Part shown: piece by piece, positions 22,501-34,301 of the stretch
Layout of the letters: each line of letters begins with the position of its first letter
Numbering within the stretch: the stretch's first letter is position 1
Assembly: GCA_021234155.1 (NCBI GenBank)
Contig: JAJEKV010000147.1
Coordinates: forward strand, 989,910-1,053,909
Reading direction: 5' to 3'
DNA length: 64,000 nt
Origin: Isoetes taiwanensis
Lineage: Eukaryota; Streptophyta; Lycopodiopsida; Isoetales; Isoetaceae
Translations under genes and position numbers: made by a program
Notes under the pieces: model-generated
The model's database searches: none
Told to the model about the DNA's origin: nothing
Seen by the model: only the letters and a program-made list of their open reading frames with translations

Positions 22501-25039
22501 TTCAAGTCCACTGACTACTGCTCATCTGGGTAAAGCAGGAAAATCCTTTTCCAAAAGCCAAAATTCGTCAAGCATGTCTTTTTCCAAGGAGCATCATGCC
22601 AAATTTGCTCCCATGCGGAAGCCTCAAAGTTTCTTTCCTTACAGGCAATAAATACTCTCTTTCTCTTCCTCTTATTATTATCATTCTCTTTTTCTAGGTC
22701 CGTGGAAAAGAGGGAAGCTCTGTGTGGATTCTTTATGAGAGGTAGCCAGTTGATGACAGTTTCATAATATCCTCATACAAAGTCCTATTCTTTGATCTTG
22801 TTATTGAACAATCTACTACATCAATTCCTTTTCTGACAGTTGGTGCAGGAAAGGCAAGTTCAAGTGTTATCAAATAAAAAAGAATTAAACTTACTTCAAT
22901 GGGCCACATAGGCTCACTCAGGTCACCAACAGTGGCAGAAGGATTGAATACTATTTCAGCTCCATTCATTCCAAAAGCTTGCCAGTTCATTGGATGGTGT
23001 CTGCCATAGCAAATATTAATTGCGATTTTTCCAAATGAAGTTTCGAAAACCGGATGCCCAGTATTTCCTTCCATGTAATATGTGCTTTCATTGAAATCTC
23101 CAACACGAGGAATATGATTCTGCAATTGGAAAAATACTTGAGAGTTAATGAGCTACAAACAATAGATCAAACAAAAGAAACAATGGTATTGACAGAGACA
23201 GAGTCTCTTCTTCTGTGCCCTCGTACCTTGCGGTGCTTCCCAATAATATTACCATTGTTTCCAATCACCACAGCAGTGTTCCATAGTGTTCCACCATGTG
23301 CTTCATCACGCTCTAAGATTGGACTAATAATTACCATTTTGTATTTGCAAGCTAGTTCTTGCAAGAACTTAGTGGATTCGCCTTCCTCCGCACTTTCTGC
23401 AAATTCACACCAACTCTTTTCGCGTGTGCAAAATGCAAAAGGCATTGTCCATGCTTCCTGAATGCCAATTGAACACAAGAAAACATAAAAAAATGATTAT
23501 CATTATATGATGATCAAGACTATACTCAACTAAAAGTTGATCATTAGCTGTGACTTACTTGCAAGCAGATGATATTAACACATGCAGAACCAGCTGCATC
23601 AATCAGCTCACCTACACGACTCATAATTGCTCTACGCTGATCAAGAAATGGTGCAGTTGTGGGTAGCACTATGGCATTTTGGATAAGGCCAATACGAACA
23701 ATCCTCGGCGGGCGCATTTCCTCCTCTGCTGCTGTAAATCGATAGGCCTTTCAAAATCCCACAAGGATGATCAGGTTGATTTCAAGAGTTATATCTTTAG
23801 AACCATTAGGCACCTAGCACATACTTGAAGATCAAAGTCTGCAGCAGCCGCCATAGCTGTAACAGTAGCTGGCAAAGGCAATATTCCAACGATGCTTCCA
23901 TCATTTAAACCTAGCATCAACCTGCTCACTTCCTGTTTGAGAATATTTGGTTGACATAAAGAAGAGAGACAATGCAGTACAACAAGAAATCACATGATTC
24001 ATTCTGGCAATAGAACATATTACAGTGGTAGTTTGTACCATCTTAACATTATCATTAAAAAGCATCCAGGCAGGCAGCTCATAAGAGAACATCTGCAACT
24101 TCATATATTCAATTATTTTGTTTCAGTAATGATACTGCTTCGTGCTGTATTCTTTGTATTCATCATCAGTTCACATGCAAAACTTTTAGAACCAAATTAC
24201 AATATGCTTAAAATACCAAGTTATTGTCAAATAACTTTGCTCCTTGGAGAATATTATAGCAATGACAATTGGCTCTACTATGTCATGAAATGACTAAAAG
24301 AAGAGAAATTCAAAAGGGGCAATATTTGGAAATGTCCAGCAGATATTAAATGTTCGCTAGGGAGAGTTTTGATTACCTTGAACACATGTGGTGGAAGATG
24401 AGCTTTAAGTAAACGATGAAGAGAATCAGGACCAACTGGTGAATCTGGCACAGGCATTTCAGACATGGCTATCACACTTCCTGCTCTCTCAACATCGTCT
24501 ACTTCAAGAGGCAAATTGGGCTGCTGCTCATCACCACTCAATTCTCTGTCACTGCCTCTCTTAAGTACCTGAACCCTCTTCTTTTTCATTACTCCAAAGA
24601 GTCCATTCATTTTCTCATAAAAAATCCAGGTGGAAGTGGTTGCACCACTTGTGCTAATCTTTATCTGCTCGTTTTTGAATTTCCTTTTCATCTTGTCTAT
24701 CTTACTTTTCAACTGCAATACTGTCCTCTGTGTGCCACCACATCGCCTGTATAATGACTCACCCACCTCAGCCCATTCTCTGTCGCTCAGGCCACTGCAA
24801 CCTCCACTGCGTGTTTCAATCCACTTCTCATGGTATAAATCTAGCAATGCAAAGGTTTCTTTATCGGTCCATGCCAGACATGGGGCACGCTTCCGCGAAG
24901 AAGCTGAAAGTTTGGCACAATGACTGCCATCTTCATCATTAAAATCATCATTTTCTTCCTTAGGATGGATGGAGCCACCATCCTCCTCATTTGCATCCAT
25001 GGAGGTGCACTGTAATCCATCCTCCTCATTGCTATCCAT
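19565..25039 (-). CDS. PYD3: trihelix domain fused to beta-ureidopropionase (beta-alanine synthase, PYD3-like), 6 exons
   Basis: Predicted exons (minus): 25039-24377, 23932-23825, 23747-23559, 23457-23227, 23119-22895, 19942-19565. All have GT-AG introns and stay in phase, giving 597 residues. Residues 205-597 match plant beta-ureidopropionase, the last step of uracil/thymine breakdown (N-carbamoyl-beta-alanine to beta-alanine, CO2 and ammonia). The nitrilase-family catalytic Glu (CLQ|EAW, about 321), Lys (HRK, about 397) and Cys (ICYGRHHP, about 434) are present. Residues about 52-125 form a trihelix/Myb-SANT-like domain (W57, W73, W89) after an acidic N-terminus, followed by Lys/Arg-rich possible nuclear signals ([10 protein letters not shown]). 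A stop lies in frame just upstream of the ATG. Plant PYD3 is normally about 400 residues. Met192 (24466-24464) could start a conventional-length enzyme. Intron 5 is 2.95 kb and holds a copia remnant. Confidence 0.88.
20484..21450 (-). mobile_element. Ty1/copia remnant (RT and RNase H) in PYD3 intron 5
   Basis: On the minus strand DVKTTFL, then after a frameshift [16 protein letters not shown] (about 21376-21300), is the copia RT signature. [20 protein letters not shown] (about 20790-20720) is the RNase H signature. Several stops and frameshifts make it dead. It has the same orientation as the host gene. Confidence 0.8.
21420..22400. repeat. imperfect direct duplication of about 330 bp within the copia remnant
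   Basis: The stretch 21420-21760 (CATTGACAAGCCTGAGGAC ... ATTAGCCACCAGTG ... CAGGAGCAATAC) recurs at about 22086-22400. It enlarges intron 5 of the beta-ureidopropionase gene. Confidence 0.7.
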
Positions 25040-25063
25040 GATAAAAATATCTAGATCCTCCAC

Positions 25064-26545
25064 TTTGAATTACTGAGTATAAAAAATTTACCAGCTTACA
25101 GTATCTATCAATCGATATTCCTTTAAAGCGGCGACGAGCAAATTACAGCTCAAATTAACATCAAAAGAAAACTTTTCTTTGTAAAGAATGCAAAGCAGCA
25201 ATTATCCTGTGGATAATGAGGAAACCATACAAAAAACTCACATTTTAATCTTCCAGCCGTCCTTGTTACATTCTAGCCTTCAAAAGGGAAAATCCTTTTC
25301 TGCAGCTAATCGGGTTGCTGGACACAAATTGAAGGTTTCTAAAACATGGGATAGAACATGTGCATAGAGATCAGCTCTACCAAACGCAACACTCGCTTTG
25401 TGGCGATGCAACTGGACTGCGCAGTTATGCCCTTCACATGCAATTATGTTAACTATAGTAAATTAGCGTTTTTATAAAAAATTCACAAGATTCCGATCCA
25501 AAAGCAATCAAACGGTGGTTCCATTTATGAGACTCGTGGAATTCATTCTTTAGTAGAAAACTATATTGTTGTCAAGTTGTCAATTCCACTAGAAGTTAAT
25601 TTGCTGAAGTGTGCTTCATGCCACACATAAGTTGTTTAGAGTTCAGTACAATGTGTATACATATGATGCTAGCATATGTATATGTATATAAGAATGTTGC
25701 TTTTCATGTATGGAAGTTGGTGTGGTAAATTATTGGATTGAGGGATAGAATCATCGAAATGCATGGTCAAAAGGGTACAAATGATAAAAAAAGGCTACCA
25801 CATGGTGGGGGTTTGATTGGAACTTCGCTCTCAAAAATGGCTATCAATTTTTGAGTCTCAGAAATCACGGGTTTTTGAGGCCTGGAGTATCCTAGTCAAC
25901 TGTGAAGTATGATGTGATATGGGAGCATTTGTCCACAAATCCGTAATCAAGGTGCTTATGATGGCTACCATGAAGGATGTTCAAAATGTATTCCCATTTC
26001 GAACGTGTTCTGGGCAAGTCCACCTTCCAAGAATACTACTTCCTGTCAAAATGGGGAACTCAGACTAGGCTCGACCATGAAACACCCAAATTTGGCTCAA
26101 AAAAATTTTTGTACCCAAAAATTGGCAAAACTCCCCTATCGGAGTACTTGGCAACTTTATGTCCCATATTTGAATTTGGAGCACCTAAGTAGCACTATAC
26201 ACTAGTGCCAACCATTTTTGCCATAAATTTTTATGTACATATGTGTGACACAATTCTTGCATTGTTGGATAGCCGTACCTAAGAGCTTTTCAAAAAGTAC
26301 GTAGTTAGCAACTTTGAGTTCTCAATTTAAGTTTGGACCACCCCAAAGTACCATTGTACCTCGGTCAAATTTAAGTTTGGACCACCCCAAAGTACCATTG
26401 TATCTCGGTGTCATACATTTTAGTAAAATTCTGTTATTTGTGGATTAAGTTTTCATGATAAGTACAAGGTCACTAGTTTTTGAATATGGACATAAATATC
26501 ATTTGATATGTGATGTATTGTTAAAAAATGGCAGATGTTTGACAT
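25064..26545. other. intergenic, no gene seen
   Basis: AT-rich sequence upstream of the PYD3 start. A 46 bp tandem duplication (AATTTAAGTTTGGACCACCC... twice, 26320-26410) is the only structure noticed. Confidence 0.6.
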
Positions 26546-26560
26546 GTGGTTGCCATATTC

Positions 26561-27046
26561 ATGAAGACTCTTATGGTTGAACTTAGTATGAGTACTCCAA
26601 CAAGAATGGAGCAGGTTGCTTCTCCTGATTTTAAAATAATTCACATAAAGTCTGATTTGGGATTAAAGACAACTTTTCATGATACTGAAGCCAATTTAGA
26701 TATTGTGCCATTTCAGCAGTTGAAGTCTCCTTCTACTAGTACAAAGAGAAGACTGAGAAATGCAAGGGGTGATGACTATACACCAAGTCTTGCAGAGTTT
26801 GGGGATCAAAATACTAAGATGTTGAGTCCAAAAAGGCAATTGAGAAGCACAATCAAAATTGTGGACAAGAAGATAGATGGTAATGAGGTGTACGTTAATG
26901 ATAGTGATGTGAAATGTATGTTAGACACTCCAACAAGAAAGAAGCAAACACGGGATAAGGATGATGGAATTGGTAGCAAGAAAGGGAAGGATACTAGTAA
27001 GAAGAAATGGAATGAAGATGAGACTAGCAAGAAGAACGGAAATTAA
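26561..27046 (+). CDS. unrecognised ORF rich in Lys/Ser/Thr, possibly one exon
   Basis: A frame of about 160 codons from ATG 26561, with basic stretches (STKRRLRNARGDDYTPSL; KKGKDTSKKKWNEDETSKK) typical of a disordered nuclear protein. It ends at a TAA at 27044-27046. Downstream to about 28440 short coding-like pieces follow in other frames (NLAVIMDALRGNANIFLRA; EEMPFKWALAFVNPLF; EEQNLLVKAYCKGQIQLLVD) with stops between them. This looks like a decayed, possibly transposon-derived gene. No domain is recognised. Confidence 0.3.
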   Translation: MKTLMVELSMSTPTRMEQVASPDFKIIHIKSDLGLKTTFHDTEANLDIVPFQQLKSPSTSTKRRLRNARGDDYTPSLAEFGDQNTKMLSPKRQLRSTIKIVDKKIDGNEVYVNDSDVKCMLDTPTRKKQTRDKDDGIGSKKGKDTSKKKWNEDETSKKNGN

Positions 27047-28449
27047 GGTAGGTTTACCAAGAAGAAAATTGAGGAAAACTAGAAAGTATCCATTGAGAAG
27101 GACGATGAGTATTGATTTCAACGAATAAGGAGAAGGTAACTTGCATGTTCACGACAATATTTAGGTTGCTGAGGACAATATTCACTAGAACATAAGGTCA
27201 ACCCTTGAAGTCATTGTAAATATGATCCCATAGATGCTTTTAATGAGGATGCATCAGTTACACAACCAGCAATAGGTGTTCAACTGGAGGTTAATAATGC
27301 AGCTCAATCTATATACAATGAAGGTACAACTAGTAATCTTGCAGTAATTATGGATGCTCTTAGAGGAAATGCAAACATCTTTTTGAGAGCACTAATTCAT
27401 CAACGATATTTTTAATGTTTGAGGATTGAAGTAGTCCCATTTGATGAGGATTTAAATGTTTCCAATTTAACTTCCAGGTGTTTGACTTTTTTATTTGAAT
27501 TTCATTTTGTGTAAACACTGCATAAGTATCACTTCATTAATTGTATGAATGGTAGGCCTACCGAGTTGCAAAGTACAAGTATAACTGACTTGCAACATAT
27601 CAATGTATCTTCGAGGTTAATGACTACTTCTAAATTTCAATTGTGTTTTATCTTGATTTTAGTAACTACTGAATTGCATGTTTTTTCATTTATTCAGGTG
27701 TATTGAATTGTGAGTGGTACTTACGAAAAGGAAATTATTGATACTAAATCTCAATGTCATGCCTGCAAATACTTATAGAAGAACCAATCCAATGAAGATT
27801 AGCACTCAATTATTGAGATCACAAACCACAAACAAAGTTGTTGCGTTGAGGCCAAGTGTGCATGGGTTCTTGCAAGAAGCCACCAAATCGTTTGGCATTC
27901 AGTTTAATCATCCATGAACAACTTCAATATTCGTCAAGTTCTTGACATGGCTTGTCTTGTGATGAGACATAACTTTGTCTTTATTTGAGACCAGAAGTAT
28001 TGTGAGGAGATGCCTTTCAAATGGGCTCTAGCATTCGTGAATCCACTATTTACGAGGCCACTCCGTAAGATGTATGAGGTATCTCCATGATATGCAAACA
28101 ATGTATTTCTTGCAGACATCGAATTCTACAAGACTTATATGTCTTCCCATTCACATCCATGCCCGCTTTTATGAGTTATCCAACTGAGGATATCATGGAT
28201 ACTTACTTGCTTCCACTAATGAAATAAGTTGATAGGTTGAAGCCATTGCTGTTATATTAAAGACCAATATCATGGCTGACGTACACAAGAACATCCCTAG
28301 ATGTTATTGATGCATTGTTTGAGCAGAAAATTGGAGAGGAACAAAACCTATTAGTCAAAGCCTACTGCAAAGGTCAAATTCAATTGTTAGTGGATAGTTT
28401 TAGTGTTGATCGATTGGAGCAATATTTAGCTGTTCCATAGAAGTTTTAT

Positions 28450-29560
28450 TGTTATTTACTTTATGTTTTGTACATACATATATGTCCCAATTTTGGATAG
28501 ATGCATACAAAAACATAAAAAGATGTTGAGACCTCAATTTTATTAAAGGTATATTGGTGCAGATAGGCTGCTACAATTTTGTTAATGGTATGTGAGTGCA
28601 TATATGCCTCAATTTTGTAATGTAATGATCTTTTAAATATATTTATCTTTTTCAAATGGTATTTCATGTTTTGTCTATTGTTTTGGTTAAAGTGTTCTAC
28701 AATATACCTTCTAGGAGGCAGGTGGAAGACTACTCATGATCTGTTGGCAAGTGTATTCTACCATGATATACAAGTTTGAGTCATCTGCATCTGCAATCAT
28801 ATGAAACTTAGATTTAGATAGTTAGCAAGATGGCTATATATTCAGGCCACTGGCTTGTTCGGCAATAGTTAGAACTTAGACGATCAATTTGTTTATAATA
28901 ACTTCTTGAACCCTAAAATACATTCCCCATCCATCTCTATGTCTTCTAACAAAATATATTTTGCTTCAATGCATTTGAATACATAAAAATCTACCCTTTT
29001 TCATTCCCTTCTTCAGCATTTACAACAAAATTGTCACCTACCTCTTTCATTCGTTAGATCATCTTCATTCTCTTCTTCTTCCTCAACATTATGCTCGGCA
29101 TCTTTTTGCAAGTCATTGCTATCACCTGAAATCTTACCATCCTTCAACCTCAACTCGTTGTTTTTTCTAATCATTAATACGACTCCTACTGAAGCATTTA
29201 TCCCACTTGAAATGAATGCAATAGTTGCAACCGCATGACAAAGATCGGTAAAAGCTACCTTGAAAGAGTTCTCTTTGTCAGACGGTGATATGCAGTGGAA
29301 GCTCTGTTATCCCCTTTAAGGATTTTTTCTTTTTTTCTCTTTTTTATTTCCAATGGCAAAAGCAAAAAGTTGATTAGTCAAGGGTCCTCGCACGCTACGG
29401 GTGGCATAAATGACGCCATTTTTAGCCCTAAATAATAGCGCTAATTAACGGGGTGTAACTGAATTTTTAAATTTTATTTTAGCACTAAATCCCGCCCATG
29501 GGATCCTAAACCGTCGAACCTTTCCTCCTTTCCTTCTTTCTTGGAGTTTCTTGGATCGAA
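28450..29560. other. no gene seen
   Basis: AT-rich sequence without a convincing open frame or repeat on either strand. Confidence 0.5.
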
Positions 29561-29589
29561 TTCAGAAACATAGCTACTCCCCATCGAGA

Positions 29590-29860
29590 TCCCCGTACTC
29601 TGCTTGGTTAACTGGCCGGATCAAATTGCTGTGACTGTACTGCTCCTACAGCAGTAATTATCGAAATCCGTTATTTGTACCATTCTAAACAATTGCTAGT
29701 CATTAGATTTAACAAAATCCCAAATCGAGATCCCATTTCCCTGCTTGGTTAACTGGCCAGATTAAATTGCTGTGACAGTGCTGCTTCCACATTAGTAATT
29801 ATCGAATTCGGTTATTTGTACCATTCTAAACAATCAATTGCCAGACAATTGAGATCCCAT
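29590..29860. repeat. imperfect tandem repeat, about 140 bp x 2 with partial third
   Basis: CTGCTTGGTTAACTGGCC ... AAATTGCTGTGAC ... GGTTATTTGTACCATTC-like blocks recur at about 29600 and 29740, with a partial third at about 29862. Further short repeats (GCTAA/TTTGCAGGCA) follow at 30180-30650, upstream of the next gene. Confidence 0.7.
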
Positions 29861-30680
29861 TACCCTGCTTGGTAAAGAGCTCGGATCAAATTGCTCATCT
29901 GAACAATTTCTCAGACTCAAGAAAAGTTATTTTAGTGGTAAGCATCTAATCTTTGTTGACAAATCTTTGGGAATGGTAAATAATGTGGAAATGGTTTCAT
30001 TCTATTATATTTCGTGCTTCTATATTGAAGACAAAGGTTAATGTAGCAGGTGTGGAGGATTGCATTCCATCTTGCTTTGATTCATCTCTTTATTAGTGTG
30101 ATATTTCAAGCTAGAATTTTTTGGGCTTGGCATCAGCGGAAAGTACAACGTAGTAATGTTTGGTCGTGCAAGTTTGATGCTAACGAGTTAAGCATTTGGT
30201 ACTATGTTTGCAGACAATCAGTTAGCAAATTATGCTAACAGGTTATATTGGTACTATGTTTCGCAGGCAGTACTTGCTAGTTAGTATGTGCTGTGTACGA
30301 GGATTTCGTTCTATGTTTGCAGGCAACATTTGCTAAGTAGCAGGTTACATTAACAACGCGAATTTTGTGCTACACTTGCAGGCTCAAATTGTTATTAGCA
30401 GCGGTTGCTAAGAAGATGAAGTTCAGTGCTAAGTTAGAAAGAGTTAGCACTATTTAGCATAACATACTAAGCATTTGCTATTTTGCAGACAATAGGCTCA
30501 AGGTAATTGGTGTTGATGACAATTAGTAATTATTTGGAAAAAGTAGCAGTTCATTGCTAAGCTCTTAAAGTTAGTACTATTCAGGATACTTAGTGCTATG
30601 ATTTGGATTGGTTTAGTTTTTTGCAGACACAATGAAGAACTCCCAGTGATATATAATTTCAAAGCTGGTGCAGGGATAGA

Positions 30681-33009
30681 ATGGCAACAAAGAAAACTCA
30701 ACCTAAAGTGACCATAGACGAAGAGGAAGCAAGGAGGATGTTTGACACATCTGTGTTGCCTTCTGAGGGCATGACCTCTTCAGATGTAAGAAAGGCAGAT
30801 GTGGCCGAAGATGAGATAAGCAAAATATTTGGCTGTGTAAAACTGGTGGGTACCAAGCAAATTTATAAGTCTAGTCGAATGAATCCACTATTTGTGGATC
30901 AGTTTATGAACATCTACAGAAGATGTTACCAAAGAACTGATGTTTGTGTTGGAGAGATTGGGAAGTTTTTTGCACGGGCTTTCAGGAACAAAGATTAACT
31001 GGCAGTCATTTGTGGTTAAAACGAAGAAAAGTGTTATAGCTAAGGTTGAGAAAGAAGATGAGTATGAGTCCTTATTTCCTCATACAAATGTTGTTCGTTG
31101 TGTAGTGGACTATTCTGTCATCAACTCCTTGATTGCTGAGTTAGATAAGCAGAAGGATGACGTGAATGTTAGAGTTAAAAGTGCAGCCAGTGAAATGAAG
31201 GAAAAAAAGAAGTTGTGGAAGAAGTGCAGTTACGAGGTGGATGCTGCAAACCAGCAAATTGAAGCAGCAAAGGCCAGGTGTGAGCACTCCAGTGTCATTA
31301 TATTCTTATCGTCAATACTGGTTTCCAAGGAAAAGGAACTTTTGGAGGCGACAACAGCATACAAGAGTATGGAGGAAATTCACAAAGGGGTAATTGCTAA
31401 TGACCTTTGCAATTACATAGTGCTCAATACTTTTTCTTTCTGCTTCATCATTCTTTTTATTTCTAAACAGGCAGAAGACGAAGAACATAGACTCCAACCA
31501 AGACTGGAGAAGTTGAAAGAAATAGCTTCATCTCTAAATAAGATGTCTGGACAGCAAGTCAACCTTCCATTTTTGGAACATCCAAAATGCTCTACCATAG
31601 CATTTGCAAGATTACAAAGTTGTTCTTTCTGTACATATGCCTATGACCCACTTTGTGTCTCAGCCATTGTTGCACATTGCATGTACAGTTTTCATCCAAT
31701 TTGCGCTTACATATGTTTCTCACAGAGATCAACTTGTCCCTCTTGTGAGAGCCAAATGCCTCATAATTGGTTCAGGTCCATTGGACTTCCATGTAGATCT
31801 GCAATGGAATCTACTCCCAATTATAGTGCAGTGCAATCCATTGAAAAGAGTCAAGATCCATCATTAAGCACACCTGCTGACTTGGAGGAACTTGATATAA
31901 TTATACAATCCATTGAAGATTGCACTTTATTATCTTCCACAAGCCCAAACTTGAAGAGAAACAATGCTGAACAAAGTAATAGTTGTAAAAGACTGAAAAG
32001 TAAGTTATTCTTGTGAAGTATAACTACTTTGGATTTTTCTTCTATAAGTACTAATTTACTTTGATAATTTGAATGATGCATATTTCAAACTCTATAGTTG
32101 ACATTTCTAACAGAATTGAAGACAATGTTGTGCAAGTAATAGATGAAGAATGTGAAGCAGTGTTGAAGAATATAGATGATTATGTTTCCAATTTGGACGT
32201 GCTGATATTGTAGAGAAGACAATCACAGAGGAAGAAACTGATTTGGCATCAGTTGGAGAATCTCCTTCTAAGAATAATTCCAAGCAGGTTTCCTCCAGCA
32301 AACGAGCTCCATCCAAATCAATAACTAAGAAACTAAGGTGATTCTAGTGTGTTTCTTTCTGCCTGTTGTACTGATATAATTTCTCTAATAGTTGTCATTG
32401 CACAGTGCTAGTATTGTTGGCAAGAAGCTCTTGATTATTGAGCCAGAGGATTTCCTGTACAAGGTTTTCAAAAAGGCTAAAGCAGTACCTGATGTGGTGG
32501 AAGGCGTCCAACTTCTTCCATCAAGAAAAGAGGTTCTTACTGTTAGGCCAGGGGCATTGCAGTTCATGCATTTCGTCACTGAACATTTTGCTGTTGGTAT
32601 ATGGTCTTCCAATCACTCAGTGATTAGCTGCCTGAGGTCTTTCATTCCTCAGTCCTTAGTGGATAAGTTTCTTTTCAAATGTATGGTGCATCCTTTGAAA
32701 ATGAATGGAGGAACTTCTTGCTACATCAAAAAACTCACAAAAGTTTATGAGAAATGTCCAGAATTTAGCATGAGGACAACTTTGCTGATTGATCCTTACA
32801 GGTACGTGAATTTTAAGAATAATGCAGATTCTTGCATCACACCAAGGTCCTTCATGCCTGACATAAATGACGGTGATTACCCGTTGAAGACTATGGTACC
32901 TTACTTGGAGAAGCTAATAACAGAAGTGAACGTAATTGCTTATGTACAGAGGTCTGTGCATTTTCGAAATCAGTATGATGAAAAAAGCACAAAGTGTTGG
33001 AGGTACTAA
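30681..33009 (+). pseudogene. coiled-coil / RING-like / FCP1-like (NIF, HAD) protein, catalytic residues lost, frameshifted
   Basis: ATG at 30681. Frame 1 (105 codons) stops at 30998, but sense continues in another frame from about 30996 (NWQSFVVKTKKSVI), so there is a net one-base shift. A Lys/Glu-rich coiled coil (31110-31530) is interrupted by a clear 81 bp GT-AG intron (31390-31470). Next comes a Cys/His segment ending HPICAYICFSQRSTCPSC, resembling the second half of a RING. After an intron a linker is frameshifted near 32195. The last exon (from about 32406) encodes an FCP1 homology domain with FAVGIWSSN and TTLLIDPYRY. The usual D-x-(D/N)-x start is replaced by LLIIEPEDFLY and the late DD by a single D, so phosphatase activity is unlikely. 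It may be a pseudogene or an expressed pseudo-enzyme. Confidence 0.6.
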
Positions 33010-33439
33010 AGACCATGGACTTGTCCTAAACTGTTGTATGTTTTTTTAATATTAGATCCCTTTTTATTGTAATTTGGTATTTATCAACACCACAAATGTT
33101 CAAAGAACTTTATAATTCTCTGGTATGCAGTTCCCGTTATAATGGGCTCAAATATCCCGTATGCTTTGGCCACAAAATATCCCATATGATCAAAAGAACA
33201 ACCCCAAAATTGGCACAAACCTAATACAAAGTTAGCAATATCCCACATGCATATATTACAAAATTTGTGCGCATATATAAATAGTTTTTTGCTGTTTCAT
33301 TGAAGAGTGTGGATAGAGATTAGATGATGAAAGGCTATGGCTCTCTGGCTTGTAATCTTCAGTCTCAGGCCAGAGTGTCATGACCTTTCAAAATGTAATC
33401 CTTGTCCACCCTTTTTTTTAGTAATGGGCTCAAATATCC

Positions 33440-34301
33440 CACATGCATTCAATGTTCCACATGTTACCAAATCAACAATTGCCAAATCAACAAATGCCAA
33501 ATGAATGGATTATGTTAAGGCATATTGTGTACCTATGCAATTTTGACCTATGCTATGCTATGCATTATGTTAAGGCATATTGTGTAAGTCAACAATTTGG
33601 CAGTTTGACTTTCATTGACCAACATGTTTGGTAAAGCGTGAGTCAACAATTCTCAAGTCAACAAGTGTGAATCACCCCCAAGCATTTGATAAAGCATAAG
33701 TCAACAATTTTGACCTATGCTATTCTATGCATTATGTTAAGGCATATTGTGTAAGTCAACAACTTTCAAGTCAAGAAGTGTGAATCACTCCCAAACAAAT
33801 GTTTGACTTTTATTGACCAACATCGTTGGTAAAGCGTAAGTCAACAATTTTCAAGTCAACAAGTATGAATCACCCCTAAGCTAAAGTTTTACTTTCATTG
33901 ACCAACATGTTTGGTAAAGCGTGAGTCAACAATTCTCAAGTCAACAAGTGTGAATCACCCCCAAGCATTTGGTAAAGCATAAGTCAACAATTTTGACCTA
34001 TGTTATTCTATGCATTATGTTAAGGCATATTGTGTAAGTCAACAACTTTCAAGTCAAGAAGTGTGAATCACCCCCAAGCAAATGTTTGACTTTTATTGAC
34101 CAACATCTTTGGTAAAGCGTAAGTCAACAATTTTCAAGTCAACAAGTATGAATCACCCCTAAGCTAAAGTTTTACTTTCATTGACCAACATGTTTGGTAA
34201 AGCGTGAGTCAACAATTTTCAAGTAAACAAGTGTGAATCACCCCCAAGCATTTGGTAAAGCGTAAGTCAACAATTTTGACCTATGCTATTCTATGTATTA
34301 T
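33440..34301. repeat. tandem satellite, about 283 bp unit (first part)
   Basis: AAAGCGTGAGTCAACAATT recurs at 33633, 33916 and 34199, which gives a 283 bp period. Within each unit sub-repeats (AAGTCAACAAGTGTGAATCACC and GACCAACATGTTTGG variants) alternate. The array continues after the inserted LTR at 35919-36060. Confidence 0.85.

Noticed and set aside
24278-24376. Continuation of the trihelix ORF past 24377 as a stand-alone protein
   Set aside because: A good GT donor at 24376, followed by in-phase beta-ureidopropionase exons, explains the frame better. The extra residues after FK are not conserved with the enzyme.
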